Assembly (NCBI RefSeq): GCF_000262345.1
Contig: NZ_AJTQ01000148.1
Span: forward strand, 1 to 44,010
Reading direction: 5' to 3'
Length of the DNA: 44,010 nucleotides
Source of the DNA: Streptomyces xiaopingdaonensis
GTDB taxonomy: Bacteria; Actinomycetota; Actinomycetes; Streptomycetales; Streptomycetaceae
Position numbers and translations under genes: made by a program
The notes under the pieces: model-generated
Databases searched by the model: none
Told to the model about the DNA's origin: nothing
What the model saw: only the letters and a program-made list of their open reading frames with translations
Shown: one piece after another, positions 11,098 to 19,314 of the stretch
Layout of the letters: every line of letters begins with the position of its first letter
How positions within the stretch are numbered: the stretch's first letter is position 1

Positions 11098-11167
11098 GCG
11101 CCGCTCTCCCTCGGTGCGTTCGTCGGCGGTCCGTCACCGGGCCAACCAGCGGGAAGATTACCGTAGG

Positions 11168-12361
11168 TCACGTGGCGATGACAGTCTCCGGGAGAGCGAC
11201 CCCTGCCGGGCGTCGCCGCCGTAGGCCACGGCCCAGCCGAGTATGCCTCAGCACCATCCCGCGCACGAACTGCCGCCCCTCGTAGGTGAGTTCGGCGGAC
11301 TCACGAAGCTGCGCCAGCGTCCGGGCGGTCTGCTGCCACGCCTCGTGGCTGCGCGGTACGGCGGCCGCGCGCGGGGGCCGGCCCGTCGCGAGGCGGTGCC
11401 AGAGCTCGGCGAGGGCGAGGTGCGCGAACGTCCCCTGGAGCGCCGCCTCGACGGGGCGCGGATCGCTCCGCCAGCCGACCTCGTACCGCTCGCGGTTCCG
11501 GGCGGTGTGGAGCGGGCGGAGGACGTCGAGGAGGGCGAGCTTGGTGTGCTGGATCTCGTGCACGAGGACGGCGGCGAAGGAGTGCGCGTCGGCGGGCAGC
11601 GTGGTGAAGACGGCGCCGGGTGCGGCGCGCAGCGTCATGCTGGAGTGGCCGCCGCCGCGCGGCGGTTCGGGGAGCGGGAGCACGCACTGGAGGAGCGAGC
11701 GGACCTCGGCCGCGCCCGCCGCGTCGACGGCCGTGAGCGCGCCGAGCGCGGCGCCGAACCTCGCCGACCAGGTGCGCCTGTCGGTGCGTACGCCGGTGGG
11801 CGTGCCGTCGGCCGCGTGGAGCGGCTCGACGTCGTCGAGGCGGGCCGCCGCGCCGGGGAGCCTGCGCGGGCGCACTGCGGCGCGTGCGTACGGGAGCGTC
11901 AACTCGCCGCCGATCGCGGTGAATCGACCGAGCCCGGGGAGTACGGCCGAGTCGCTCGGCGGCGCGAGCCGGTGCACGGCGGGCACGCGGGCGGCGACGG
12001 CGGCGGCGCAGGCGATTTCGCCGAAGCCGGCCAGCGCGGACGCACGGGGCCCCTCCGGCGCCGAGAGGGCGGCGGCGAGCCGGAGGCCGACCGTCGGATA
12101 GAGGAGGACTCGCCGCACGGCCGCCGGGCTCCGGTGCTCGGCGGCTTCGAGGAGGCGCCAGGCCGCGGTGAAGTGCGGGGACGGAGGCCCGAGTTCGGCG
12201 GTGCGCTCCCACAGGGCACGGAGCAGGACGAGCCTGCGGTGGTGGAGGAGCCGGCGGAGGAGGGCCCGGTCGGCCGGCTGCGCGGCGCCGGCGCCGGCGC
12301 GCAGGTGGAGGCGCGGGTCGCCCTGCGGTGCGCCGCGGCGGGGCGCGGGTGCGGCAGGCAC
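11168..12361 (-). CDS. stand-alone HExxH-type putative peptide beta-hydroxylase
   Basis: The 397-residue protein carries VLVHEIQHTKLALLDVL, with His268-Glu269-x-x-His272. This matches the motif of the TIGR04267-type HEXXH domain found next to or fused with the FxSxx radical SAM enzyme FxsB. Enzymes of that family have been shown to be 2-oxoglutarate-dependent iron hydroxylases acting on RiPP precursors, not peptidases. The rest fits the family: an N-terminal helical LHHRRLVLLRALWE, a middle FTAIGGELTLP region and a C-terminal helical tail. Here it is not fused to a radical SAM domain. The start is a GTG at 12361 with only a weak ribosome site, 34 bases after the peptide gene, so coupled translation is likely. 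The substrate is inferred to be that peptide. Confidence 0.8.
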   Translation of the reverse strand: MPAAPAPRRGAPQGDPRLHLRAGAGAAQPADRALLRRLLHHRRLVLLRALWERTAELGPPSPHFTAAWRLLEAAEHRSPAAVRRVLLYPTVGLRLAAALSAPEGPRASALAGFGEIACAAAVAARVPAVHRLAPPSDSAVLPGLGRFTAIGGELTLPYARAAVRPRRLPGAAARLDDVEPLHAADGTPTGVRTDRRTWSARFGAALGALTAVDAAGAAEVRSLLQCVLPLPEPPRGGGHSSMTLRAAPGAVFTTLPADAHSFAAVLVHEIQHTKLALLDVLRPLHTARNRERYEVGWRSDPRPVEAALQGTFAHLALAELWHRLATGRPPRAAAVPRSHEAWQQTARTLAQLRESAELTYEGRQFVRGMVLRHTRLGRGLRRRRPAGVALPETVIAT

Positions 12362-12395
12362 GGTCAGGACCCGGCCCTGGCGGGGGCCGGCGGTG

Positions 12396-12623
12396 TCACG
12401 TGCCGGGGAGCGGGTTGGGGTTGGGGTCGGGGTGGTTGTTCCAACCGCCGTTCTCCGCTGCCGGGTTGGCGAGGACGTGGTCGACCGCCGCCGCGAGGCC
12501 GGGAAGCTGGGCCCGAGGAGTCAGGCGCAGGGTGCGGAGATCGACGCCGGAGAGGTCGGGGAGCGGAGGCGCGGCCTCGGGGAACTCTCCCCCGCCGACT
12601 GCCGTTTCCGTGTCCTTCGCCAT
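12396..12623 (-). CDS. 75-residue putative RiPP precursor with FxsA-like leader and Asn/Pro-rich core
   Basis: The peptide starts MAKDTETAVGGGEFPEAA and has a leader segment PLPDLSGVDLRTLRLTPRA, then a helical LAAAVDHVLANPAA. This resembles the leader of FxSxx-COOH peptides (LPDLS..xLxxL). The C terminus is GGWNNHPDPNPNPLPGT, so the F-x-S-x-x end that names the family is missing. The gene has a good ribosome site (AAGGGAAGG, seven bases before ATG) and sits 34 bases before the HExxH gene on the same strand. Its size, leader and position make a modified-peptide precursor the best reading; the core is inferred to be about residues 58-75. It could instead be a small regulatory peptide of the adjacent conflict system. 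Confidence 0.72.
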   Translation of the reverse strand: MAKDTETAVGGGEFPEAAPPLPDLSGVDLRTLRLTPRAQLPGLAAAVDHVLANPAAENGGWNNHPDPNPNPLPGT

Positions 12624-12752
12624 CCTCGCCTTCCCTTTCAGCGGTCGCCGACGGCCGCTGCTGCCAAGGCCCCCGCGGCTGTTGACTTCTTCCCCCTACA
12701 CCAGATGAGAAAACCCGTTCGGCCGGGCCCGGGCCGTGCCTCGGGTTCCGGC
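12624..12752 (-). promoter_or_regulatory. intergenic gap that may hold a promoter for the peptide-HExxH-FxsT genes
   Basis: This 129-base gap interrupts an otherwise tight minus-strand array and contains a locally AT-richer patch around 12700-12720. It is the natural place for an internal promoter. I cannot identify convincing -35 and -10 boxes on the minus strand. Confidence 0.3.
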
Positions 12753-15700
12753 TCACCGCGTCGAGTCGTACCCCCAGGGGTCGATGTCGCCTTCGAGGAG
12801 GCGGACGCGCCGCCGTACGAACTCGGTCTCGGCGGCGCTGAGTCGGGGAGGCGAGCCGGTGGGCCCTGGCTCCGCGGCGAGGAGTCGCGCCTGTTCGGCC
12901 GCCGTGCGGTAGCAGTCGAGCGCGGCGCTCGGACGGCCCGCGGTCTCCGTGGCGCGGCCGCGCGACAGCAGGGTACGGAAGAGCTCGATCCGCGCGGTGC
13001 GCAGGTCCGCCGGCGTGCCGGTCGCGTCGTCCAACGCCTCGTACGCGGCGGCGGTCGCCCGCGCCAGCGCCTCCTCCGCCTGCTGACGAGGCGGCTCCGC
13101 TTCCGGGAAGGCGCCGTACGCCTCGGCCAGCAGCCGCCAGTACTCGGCCCGGCGCAGCGGTTCCTCCGCTTGGTGGGCCGCGCTGTGCAGGAGGTGGGTC
13201 GCCTCGTAGAGGTCGGGGAGGAACGCGGCGGTGCGGTAGCGGCGCAGGAGCGCGTCGGCGAGGAGGCGCTGGAGGTGGAGGGTGATACCGGCGCCCTGCG
13301 GTGCGCCCGTCAGCGCTTCGTGGAGGAGGCCCTCGGCGCGGTGCGGTTCCTCCATTTCGCCGAGCCTCAACTCTCCCCATTCGGCGAGGAGTTCGCACCG
13401 CCGCAGCGAGTAGCGCCCGCAGTGCTGCTCGGCCTCGGCGTAGCAGCGTTCGGCGTCGGGCCAGCGGGAGGCGGCGCGGTGCGTCCGCGCCTCGGCGAGG
13501 GCCGCATGGAAGCGGAGGGCGTGGTTCTCGCCGGCGGCCTCGCGGGCTTCGGCGAGGGTGCGCAGGAGTTCGGTCTCGGGCGCCTCGGCCGCGCGCAGCG
13601 CGGCGGCGCGGTCGAGGAGCGCCGCAGCGGAGAGGCGCCCGCGGGCCTCCGAGTGCCCGGCGTACTCGGCGAAGAGCCCGACGGCCTGCCCGCCCCACTG
13701 GCGGCGTTCCGGGGCGTCGCCCGCCGTGCGCGCGAGGTCGAGGAGGACGCGGGCGAGCGCGAGCGCGTCGGCGCCCTCGGAGTGCTCCCCGAGCCGCAGC
13801 AGTTCGTCGCGAGCGGCGAAGAGGTGTGCGCGTCCGGACGTGGCTCGCCACAACGCGTGGTGGACGGCGGCGCGTTCGCGTCCGGAGGCGGCGTCGTCGT
13901 CGCGGAGCAGGTCGAGCGCGCGGGACAGGAGGGTCGGCGCTTCCGGTGCCGGGCGCGCGTCCGCGTGCGCGTGTGCCTGGGTGCGGAGGGTGCGCGCCAG
14001 CAGCAGACGCGCGCGCCGGTGCACGCCGCGAGCCGCCTCCGGCGCGTCGAGCACGCTCGACGCGAGCGCCACCGCGTGCCGCAGCCTGCGCGCGCCCTCC
14101 GCGTAGCGCGGGTCGGGGCGCTCCCGCAGCACCTCCTCGACCTCGTCGAGCATCTGCTCCTCGGCGGCCCCGGACGCGGTGAACCCGGCGGCCCCCGTCC
14201 CGAGGAACCGGTCGACGACCGCCTCCGGCACCTGCGCGAACAGCTCCTCACCGCCCGGCGGACGCCACGCGGCGGCGCCCCACTCGTCCTGCCCCTCCGA
14301 CGGTTCGTCGCCGCCCGCGAGCCGAAGCGCCGCGAGCGCCGGGAAGTTGCGCACCCCGCGCCCGAAGTGCTGCGTGACGTACTCCGAGACGTGCTTGAGG
14401 ACGAGCAGCGACGTGTCGCGGTCGAGCGAGTCCGCGAGGAGCTCGGCGACGCCGGGGGCGTAGCGGTAGCGCGGACCGCCACCGCGCTCGGGCAGCCGCT
14501 CCAGTACGCCGCCGAGGAGGACTTCGGCGAGCTCCATCGGCCCCGTGTCGGGGAGCATGGCGCGTTGCACGAGTTCGATGACGGGCGGCAGCAGCGGCAC
14601 GGCCGTGAGGTGGGCGGCGAGTTCGACGGCGCCGGGCGAGGCGCCGGCGAGGAAGTCGTCGAGGAGCCGGTGCGGATCGTCGACGGCGCCGGTGCGCGGG
14701 CGGACGGGCGGGTAGGCCTGGTGGACGCGGGCCGCGGCGCCCCTCGTCGTCTGCGGTGCCCGACTCCCCATCATGCGCGCCCAGTTCGCCAGCGCGCCGG
14801 GCACGGGGAGGAGGACGGGGACGGCGTGCGCGCCGGGGCGTGCGGCGGGCCCGCGGTCGGCGCGGAAGAGGACCCGGCCGCCGCCCTCCATGCGGCGCAG
14901 CTCCCCCGACTCGGCGGGGAGCGCCGTACGCGGCCACAGCCGCGGCGGCAGCGGCTGCACGAGGGCGACCGGGGCCGGGCCGCGGCACCAGGCGTGGAGC
15001 ATCCGCTGCGCCGCGCCTTCCTCCCAGAGCCGCCCCGCGCAGTCGCTGAGCAGCAGCGTGAACCGCCGGCCCGAGACGTCGCCGAACTGCCCCGGTGGGC
15101 GGAGCCCGCCGTCCTCGAGCCGGGGCGAGGTGCTCACGGCAGGCGTTCCGCCCGGGGTGCGGTGCAGGTAGAAGGCGCGGACGTCCCGGAAGGCGCCGGA
15201 CTGCTCGCAGCTCTGCCGGAGTTGCTCGAAGGCGAGCCGCCACACGGAGGACGTCGGCGAGGCGTCCATCACGAGCTGCATCTCCGTCGTGCGGGCGCGC
15301 GACGGCGCGAAGACGGGCGTGAGCGCGCCGGAGCGTGCGCTCGCCTCGGCGGAGGCCCGCTCGTCGAGCCGATGCGTGCGCCGGCGCACCTCGGGGACGG
15401 GTGGGCGGTAGCGGGCCAACGGCCGCAGGGCGCGCTGGAATTGGAGGAGCCCGGAGAGGGCGCTGACGGCGGGAGCACGCACCCGCTGGAGCGAGGGATC
15501 GTTCTCGGCGCCCGCGGACGGCGGCGCGGGCTCCTCGGGACGCGGCGGCGTGCAGAGGTCGGGCGGGTGCGTCTCGGCGGACGGCGGGATGAAGAGCGGG
15601 ACGTCGTCGGCGGCCCCGGGGGCCGGCGGTTCGGGCGCGGCGACGCGGGCGTCCGGGAGCGGTGCGGGGAGGCCTGCCGTCTCGGGTGCGTCGGCCGCGT

Positions 15701-15917
15701 CGGGCGCGGGCCGGGGCGCCGGCGGCCGGGGGGCGACGTGCCGGGCGAGCCAGACGGCGTCGGCGAGCGCCTCGGCGTCCGGCTCCCAGGAGAGGGCGGC
15801 GAGCCGCGTGGCCAACTCGGCGAGTGGTGCGAGGGGTTCGCCGCTCACGACGGGCCCGAACGGTGTCCGCGTGGGCCCGCACGCGGTGGCGCCGGCTCGG
15901 TCGGCATCGTGGGTCAC
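12753..15917 (-). CDS. SAV_2336-type protein: vWA-like domain plus helical repeat region
   Basis: The 1054-residue protein matches the SAV_2336 N-terminal-domain family. After a Pro/Ala-rich N terminus, a von Willebrand A-like domain appears with MIDAS-like MQLVMDASPTSSVWRL, then GRRFTLLLSDCAGRLWEEGA and VALVQPLPPRLWPRT (about residues 210-330). A second conserved block (SPGAVELAAHLTAVPLL, MELAEVLLGGVLERL, FGRGVRNFPALAAL) follows. The last ~500 residues are Ala/Arg/Glu-rich TPR-like helices. In VMAP ternary conflict systems the vWA protein works with a MoxR AAA+ ATPase and a VMAP protein, and all three are present here. The GTG start overlaps the MoxR stop by four bases (GTGA), so the two are translationally coupled. 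Confidence 0.82.
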   Translation of the reverse strand: MTHDADRAGATACGPTRTPFGPVVSGEPLAPLAELATRLAALSWEPDAEALADAVWLARHVAPRPPAPRPAPDAADAPETAGLPAPLPDARVAAPEPPAPGAADDVPLFIPPSAETHPPDLCTPPRPEEPAPPSAGAENDPSLQRVRAPAVSALSGLLQFQRALRPLARYRPPVPEVRRRTHRLDERASAEASARSGALTPVFAPSRARTTEMQLVMDASPTSSVWRLAFEQLRQSCEQSGAFRDVRAFYLHRTPGGTPAVSTSPRLEDGGLRPPGQFGDVSGRRFTLLLSDCAGRLWEEGAAQRMLHAWCRGPAPVALVQPLPPRLWPRTALPAESGELRRMEGGGRVLFRADRGPAARPGAHAVPVLLPVPGALANWARMMGSRAPQTTRGAAARVHQAYPPVRPRTGAVDDPHRLLDDFLAGASPGAVELAAHLTAVPLLPPVIELVQRAMLPDTGPMELAEVLLGGVLERLPERGGGPRYRYAPGVAELLADSLDRDTSLLVLKHVSEYVTQHFGRGVRNFPALAALRLAGGDEPSEGQDEWGAAAWRPPGGEELFAQVPEAVVDRFLGTGAAGFTASGAAEEQMLDEVEEVLRERPDPRYAEGARRLRHAVALASSVLDAPEAARGVHRRARLLLARTLRTQAHAHADARPAPEAPTLLSRALDLLRDDDAASGRERAAVHHALWRATSGRAHLFAARDELLRLGEHSEGADALALARVLLDLARTAGDAPERRQWGGQAVGLFAEYAGHSEARGRLSAAALLDRAAALRAAEAPETELLRTLAEAREAAGENHALRFHAALAEARTHRAASRWPDAERCYAEAEQHCGRYSLRRCELLAEWGELRLGEMEEPHRAEGLLHEALTGAPQGAGITLHLQRLLADALLRRYRTAAFLPDLYEATHLLHSAAHQAEEPLRRAEYWRLLAEAYGAFPEAEPPRQQAEEALARATAAAYEALDDATGTPADLRTARIELFRTLLSRGRATETAGRPSAALDCYRTAAEQARLLAAEPGPTGSPPRLSAAETEFVRRRVRLLEGDIDPWGYDSTR

Positions 15918-16963
15918 TCCGTCTGGTCGAGGGGGCGGAGCAGCATCTCGGCGAGACGCTCACGGGTGAGGCGCTCTGCCCCCTCGGCCTGCTGGGTGAG
16001 GTAGAGCGCGTTGAGGAGTTGGTCGGTGGCGACGAGGCTGCCCGGATCGCGGTCGAGGAACCGCTGCACCAGCTCGCCGCCCTCGCGGAGCGCTTCCTCG
16101 CCGAGGTGCGCCGCGACCATGGCGGCGAGTTGCCGCTCTCCCGGCGGCTTCAGCTCCAGGTGGATGCAGCGCCGGAGCATGGGGGCGGGGAAGTCGCGCT
16201 CGCCGTTGGAGGTCATCACGATGAAGGGGAAGACGCTGCACTCGACGCGCCCCCCGCGGACGGGCACCCGCACCCCGTCGTCCGTGAGCACCTCGGCGAC
16301 CGGCTCGCGGTCGGCGACGCGCTCCAGCTCGGGGATGTCGAACCGGCCCTCCTCCAGGACGTTGAGAAGGTCGTTGGGCAGATCGATGTCGCACTTGTCC
16401 AGCTCGTCGATGAGGAGCACCCGGGGCAGCCCGTCCGCGGTGGGCAGCAGCGCGGTGCCGAGCGGGCCGAGACGGATGTAGGACCCGAGGGGCGGATGGC
16501 TCACAGGGCCCTGCTGGACCGCCCTGTCGAGCTGGACGTCCTGCAGGCGTCCGAGCGCGTCGTAGTGGTAGAGGCCGTCGGCGAGCGCGGTACGGCTGAC
16601 GATCGGCCAGCGGAGCACCCGGCCGAGCCCCAACTCGTGGGCCACGGAGTGCGCGAGGGTGGACTTGCCGGTGCCCGGGTTGCCGGTGACGAGAAGCGGG
16701 CGACGCAGGTAGAGGGCGGCATTGACGGCCTCCACCTCCTCCGGGTGCGGATGGAGGTTCTCGACGAGCTGGTGCCGCACACGCTCGGCCCCGAGACGGC
16801 GCGCCGTGTCGCCGGTGTCGGCGTGCCCGCCCGGCTCCGCGGTGTCGTCGGCCTGCGGGGGGTCGTCGCGGGAGGTGAAGTCGCGCCAGGGCGGCGGGTC
16901 GGGGAGGCGGCGGATGTCGTCGTGCCGCAGGCCCACGCCGCGGTAGATGCGCCAGTCGCTCAC
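15914..16963 (-). CDS. MoxR-type AAA+ ATPase
   Basis: The 349-residue ATPase has Walker A TGNPGTGKSTLAHSVA (Lys100), Walker B VLLIDELDKCD, sensor-1 region FIVMTSNGERDFP and a sensor-2 region near RRCIHLELK. MoxR ATPases remodel or load partner proteins, usually with a vWA-domain partner; that partner is the next gene, overlapping by four bases. The GTG at 16963 is preceded by GAGGAG. The N terminus (DWRIYRGVGLRHDDI) is the short lead typical of actinobacterial members next to SAV_2336 proteins. In VMAP-type systems the ATPase is thought to gate assembly of the effector in response to a signal (inference for this locus). Confidence 0.87.
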   Translation of the reverse strand: MSDWRIYRGVGLRHDDIRRLPDPPPWRDFTSRDDPPQADDTAEPGGHADTGDTARRLGAERVRHQLVENLHPHPEEVEAVNAALYLRRPLLVTGNPGTGKSTLAHSVAHELGLGRVLRWPIVSRTALADGLYHYDALGRLQDVQLDRAVQQGPVSHPPLGSYIRLGPLGTALLPTADGLPRVLLIDELDKCDIDLPNDLLNVLEEGRFDIPELERVADREPVAEVLTDDGVRVPVRGGRVECSVFPFIVMTSNGERDFPAPMLRRCIHLELKPPGERQLAAMVAAHLGEEALREGGELVQRFLDRDPGSLVATDQLLNALYLTQQAEGAERLTRERLAEMLLRPLDQTE

Positions 16964-17045
16964 GCTCGCTCCTCACGTGCCTCGTCGAAGTCGCCCGCCG
17001 TCGTGCGGGCTTCCCCTCCATCGCTGTGGATACCCGCCCACGCGG

Positions 17046-19157
17046 CTACCGACCGGTTCTCGTCCGATCTCCCGGGCCCCCTCGCCGCCGCGGCTCACCG
17101 AGCGGGCCCGCACCGCGGCGCTGCCGCTGAGGCGGATCGTAGAGGAGCGAGAGACGCCGTGCACAGGCTGCCTCGGTACCGTTCCCCTCCTCGCCGCGTC
17201 TGCGCAACTCCCGTACGCGTGCGGGGAGTCCTGCGGCCTGCACCGACTCGTCGAGGAGACTGCTCACGAGCTCCAGTTGCGCGCCCCCGGTCGAGGGCGC
17301 CCCGGACGGGTCCTCGCGCAGCCAGAGTGCGACCGCGTACCCCGCGTCCATCGCGGCGTCCACCGCGCGGGCCGCCGCGCCCTGGGAGACCCCGGCGTGG
17401 TGGAGCGGGACTGCCGTCGGCGCGAGGCGGTCGAGCGGCTCGAACTCGCCTACTGCCGCGGGAAGTTCGTCCGGCTGACGCCGACCGGCACGCTCGGGGA
17501 GCAGCGGGTGGGCCTCCATCGGGCCGCGGCTCACCCCCTGCCACCGCTCCTCGCGCACCGCCGCCTCCTCCTCGGGCGGGTCCGGGCTGCCGACGGTGCG
17601 CTGCCAGTCGCGGAGCACGACGCTGCGGTGGAGGCCGAGCCGCTCGCACGCTCCGCCGTCCGACGTCCGTACCTCCCACCGCTCCACGGGCAGGTCGAAG
17701 AGCTGCCGCGGCACCACGAACTCGACGGCGGCGAGGTGCGTGAAGGCGTCCCCCAGGTCGAGCGCCGCCGGCAGCGCCGCGCAGATCGCCTCGCGCAGCC
17801 GGGAGCGCGCCACGGCTCGACCGCCGACCTGCTGGACGCGGTGGTGCCCGCGCGGCCGCAGCAGCTCGATCTGCCAGGTGTGCGTGCCCGGTTGGGAGAG
17901 CTCGGGGTGGATGACGACGCGGACGTCGGCCCGCGCCGACGCCGCCCTGGGGTCCTCGGCGAGCAGATCGGCGACGCGGCCGCGGATCACCTCGTTCTCC
18001 ACCCGCAGCCCCGTCTCCTCCACCCATGCGGCGAGCGCGTCGAGCGCGTCCGCGGGGCCGCGCTGCTCCCAGGCGAGCGCGGCGCAGACCTTCGCCGCGT
18101 AGACGACGACGGCCTCCAGCTCCATCCCGGGTGCGCCGGCGCCGCCCGGGACGCGGCCGTCGTGCGCGTCGTAGAGAAGTCCTGCGCCCTCGCGCCAGCT
18201 CCGTGGCCGGTACTCGCGGACGTTGTACGAGGGACGCAGTACCGCGTCCCTGGCCTCGTTGGCGAGCTCCAGCACCTCGCCCGCGGTGCGCGGGGCCGGG
18301 AGCCGGGCGAAGAGTTCGTAGAGCGCGGTGCGCAGCTCGGGCGTGAACGTCCCGTTGCCGCGGCCGAGTCGGGGCTGGATACGGGGCCAGCACTCGCCGG
18401 GTGCGAGGAGCCGGTCGCGGTGGTACCTGTCGTGGGCGCCGAGTACCTCGTGGAGGACGCGCGCGCCCGCGGGGGTCTCGTCGCAGAGTGCGCGCAGCGC
18501 GGTGACGGGGGTGGCGACGCTCCCCGTCGATTCGGCGCCCTTGCAGACGCCGATCACCGCGCCCCGCTCCAGATCGACGACGGGGCCGCCGGAGCAGCCC
18601 GCACGCAACTGCCCGCCCTGCACGACGAGATGGCCGCCCCGGCCGCCGCTCACCGAGCCGACGCTGGGGTGGAACTCGACCCCGCCGCCCGGCACCTCGA
18701 TCCATCCGTAGAGGCCGCAGCCGGGCGCGGGCGCGAGGGTGGAGCGGTCGCTCAGCCAGAGGCACTCGGGGTCGAACGGGTAGGCGGCGGAGACCCGCAC
18801 GAGGGCCAGGTCGGGGAAGGGCCAGGCCCGGGTGCGCACCGCATCGGGGGCGGGGAGGGAGAAGACGAGCTCACCGTCGAGCACCTCCTCCTCGGCCGTG
18901 GTCACGGCGACCGGTGCGGCTCCGCGCCAGGTCTCCTCGCCGCCCGCGGCCGCGACGTGGCCCGCCGTCAGTACCCAGCCCGGTGCCACGAAGAAGCCGC
19001 TGCCCCAGAACTTCCCCGCGGCGCCGCCCGGTTCGCCGGGCGCGCCGATCCGCACCACGGAGGGGCGCACGGCCTCCCCGAGGATGTCCGCGGGACCTCC
19101 CCCCGACGTCATCGCGCACGGGCGCACCGCTGCCGCGCCCTGCCCGCCGTCCACCAC
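17046..19157 (-). CDS. trypsin-like serine protease fused to VMAP-type C-terminal domains
   Basis: Residues about 25-225 form a trypsin-fold protease with a complete triad: His67 in LTAGHVA, Asp116 in PDLALVRV and Ser189 in GCSGGPVV. The remaining ~470 residues fit the VMAP-M0 and VMAP-C regions: an all-helical middle with FTPELRTALYELFARLP and YNVREYRPRSW, then IHPELSQPGTHTWQIELL, VEFVVPRQLFDLPVERWEV, VVLRDWQRT and a final AVALWLRED ... LPARVRELRRRG. There is no signal peptide, so the protease probably acts in the cytoplasm. Translation could start at GTG 19157 or ATG 19112 (MTSGGGPADILG), which removes 15 residues before the domain; neither has a strong ribosome site. It is the first gene of the minus-strand array and the likely effector. 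Confidence 0.82.
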   Translation of the reverse strand: MVDGGQGAAAVRPCAMTSGGGPADILGEAVRPSVVRIGAPGEPGGAAGKFWGSGFFVAPGWVLTAGHVAAAGGEETWRGAAPVAVTTAEEEVLDGELVFSLPAPDAVRTRAWPFPDLALVRVSAAYPFDPECLWLSDRSTLAPAPGCGLYGWIEVPGGGVEFHPSVGSVSGGRGGHLVVQGGQLRAGCSGGPVVDLERGAVIGVCKGAESTGSVATPVTALRALCDETPAGARVLHEVLGAHDRYHRDRLLAPGECWPRIQPRLGRGNGTFTPELRTALYELFARLPAPRTAGEVLELANEARDAVLRPSYNVREYRPRSWREGAGLLYDAHDGRVPGGAGAPGMELEAVVVYAAKVCAALAWEQRGPADALDALAAWVEETGLRVENEVIRGRVADLLAEDPRAASARADVRVVIHPELSQPGTHTWQIELLRPRGHHRVQQVGGRAVARSRLREAICAALPAALDLGDAFTHLAAVEFVVPRQLFDLPVERWEVRTSDGGACERLGLHRSVVLRDWQRTVGSPDPPEEEAAVREERWQGVSRGPMEAHPLLPERAGRRQPDELPAAVGEFEPLDRLAPTAVPLHHAGVSQGAAARAVDAAMDAGYAVALWLREDPSGAPSTGGAQLELVSSLLDESVQAAGLPARVRELRRRGEEGNGTEAACARRLSLLYDPPQRQRRGAGPLGEPRRRGGPGDRTRTGR

Positions 19158-19314
19158 TCGTCCATGCGCCGTGCTCGCCCCCGTCCGCCGTCGTGAAGGG
19201 ACAGGCTAGTCCCGGTACTCCGCGGACGGGAGGGTGCCGGCGGTCGCGAGGGGCAAGGATGGGGACGCGTGGCGCGGGCGGCGGCGGGCCGCCCGCCGCC
19301 GAGAGGAGGACGGT

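Noticed and set aside
7834..11166. 1110-codon open frame on the plus strand opposite the FxsT-like gene
   Set aside because: Repetitive Val/Ala/Glu/Gly composition with no motif; the minus-strand gene has clear NB-ARC and TPR motifs.
12168..16004. 1278-codon plus-strand frame opposite the SAV_2336 gene
   Set aside because: Arg/Gly/Ala-rich shadow; it also runs across the intergenic gap and the peptide gene without any domain.
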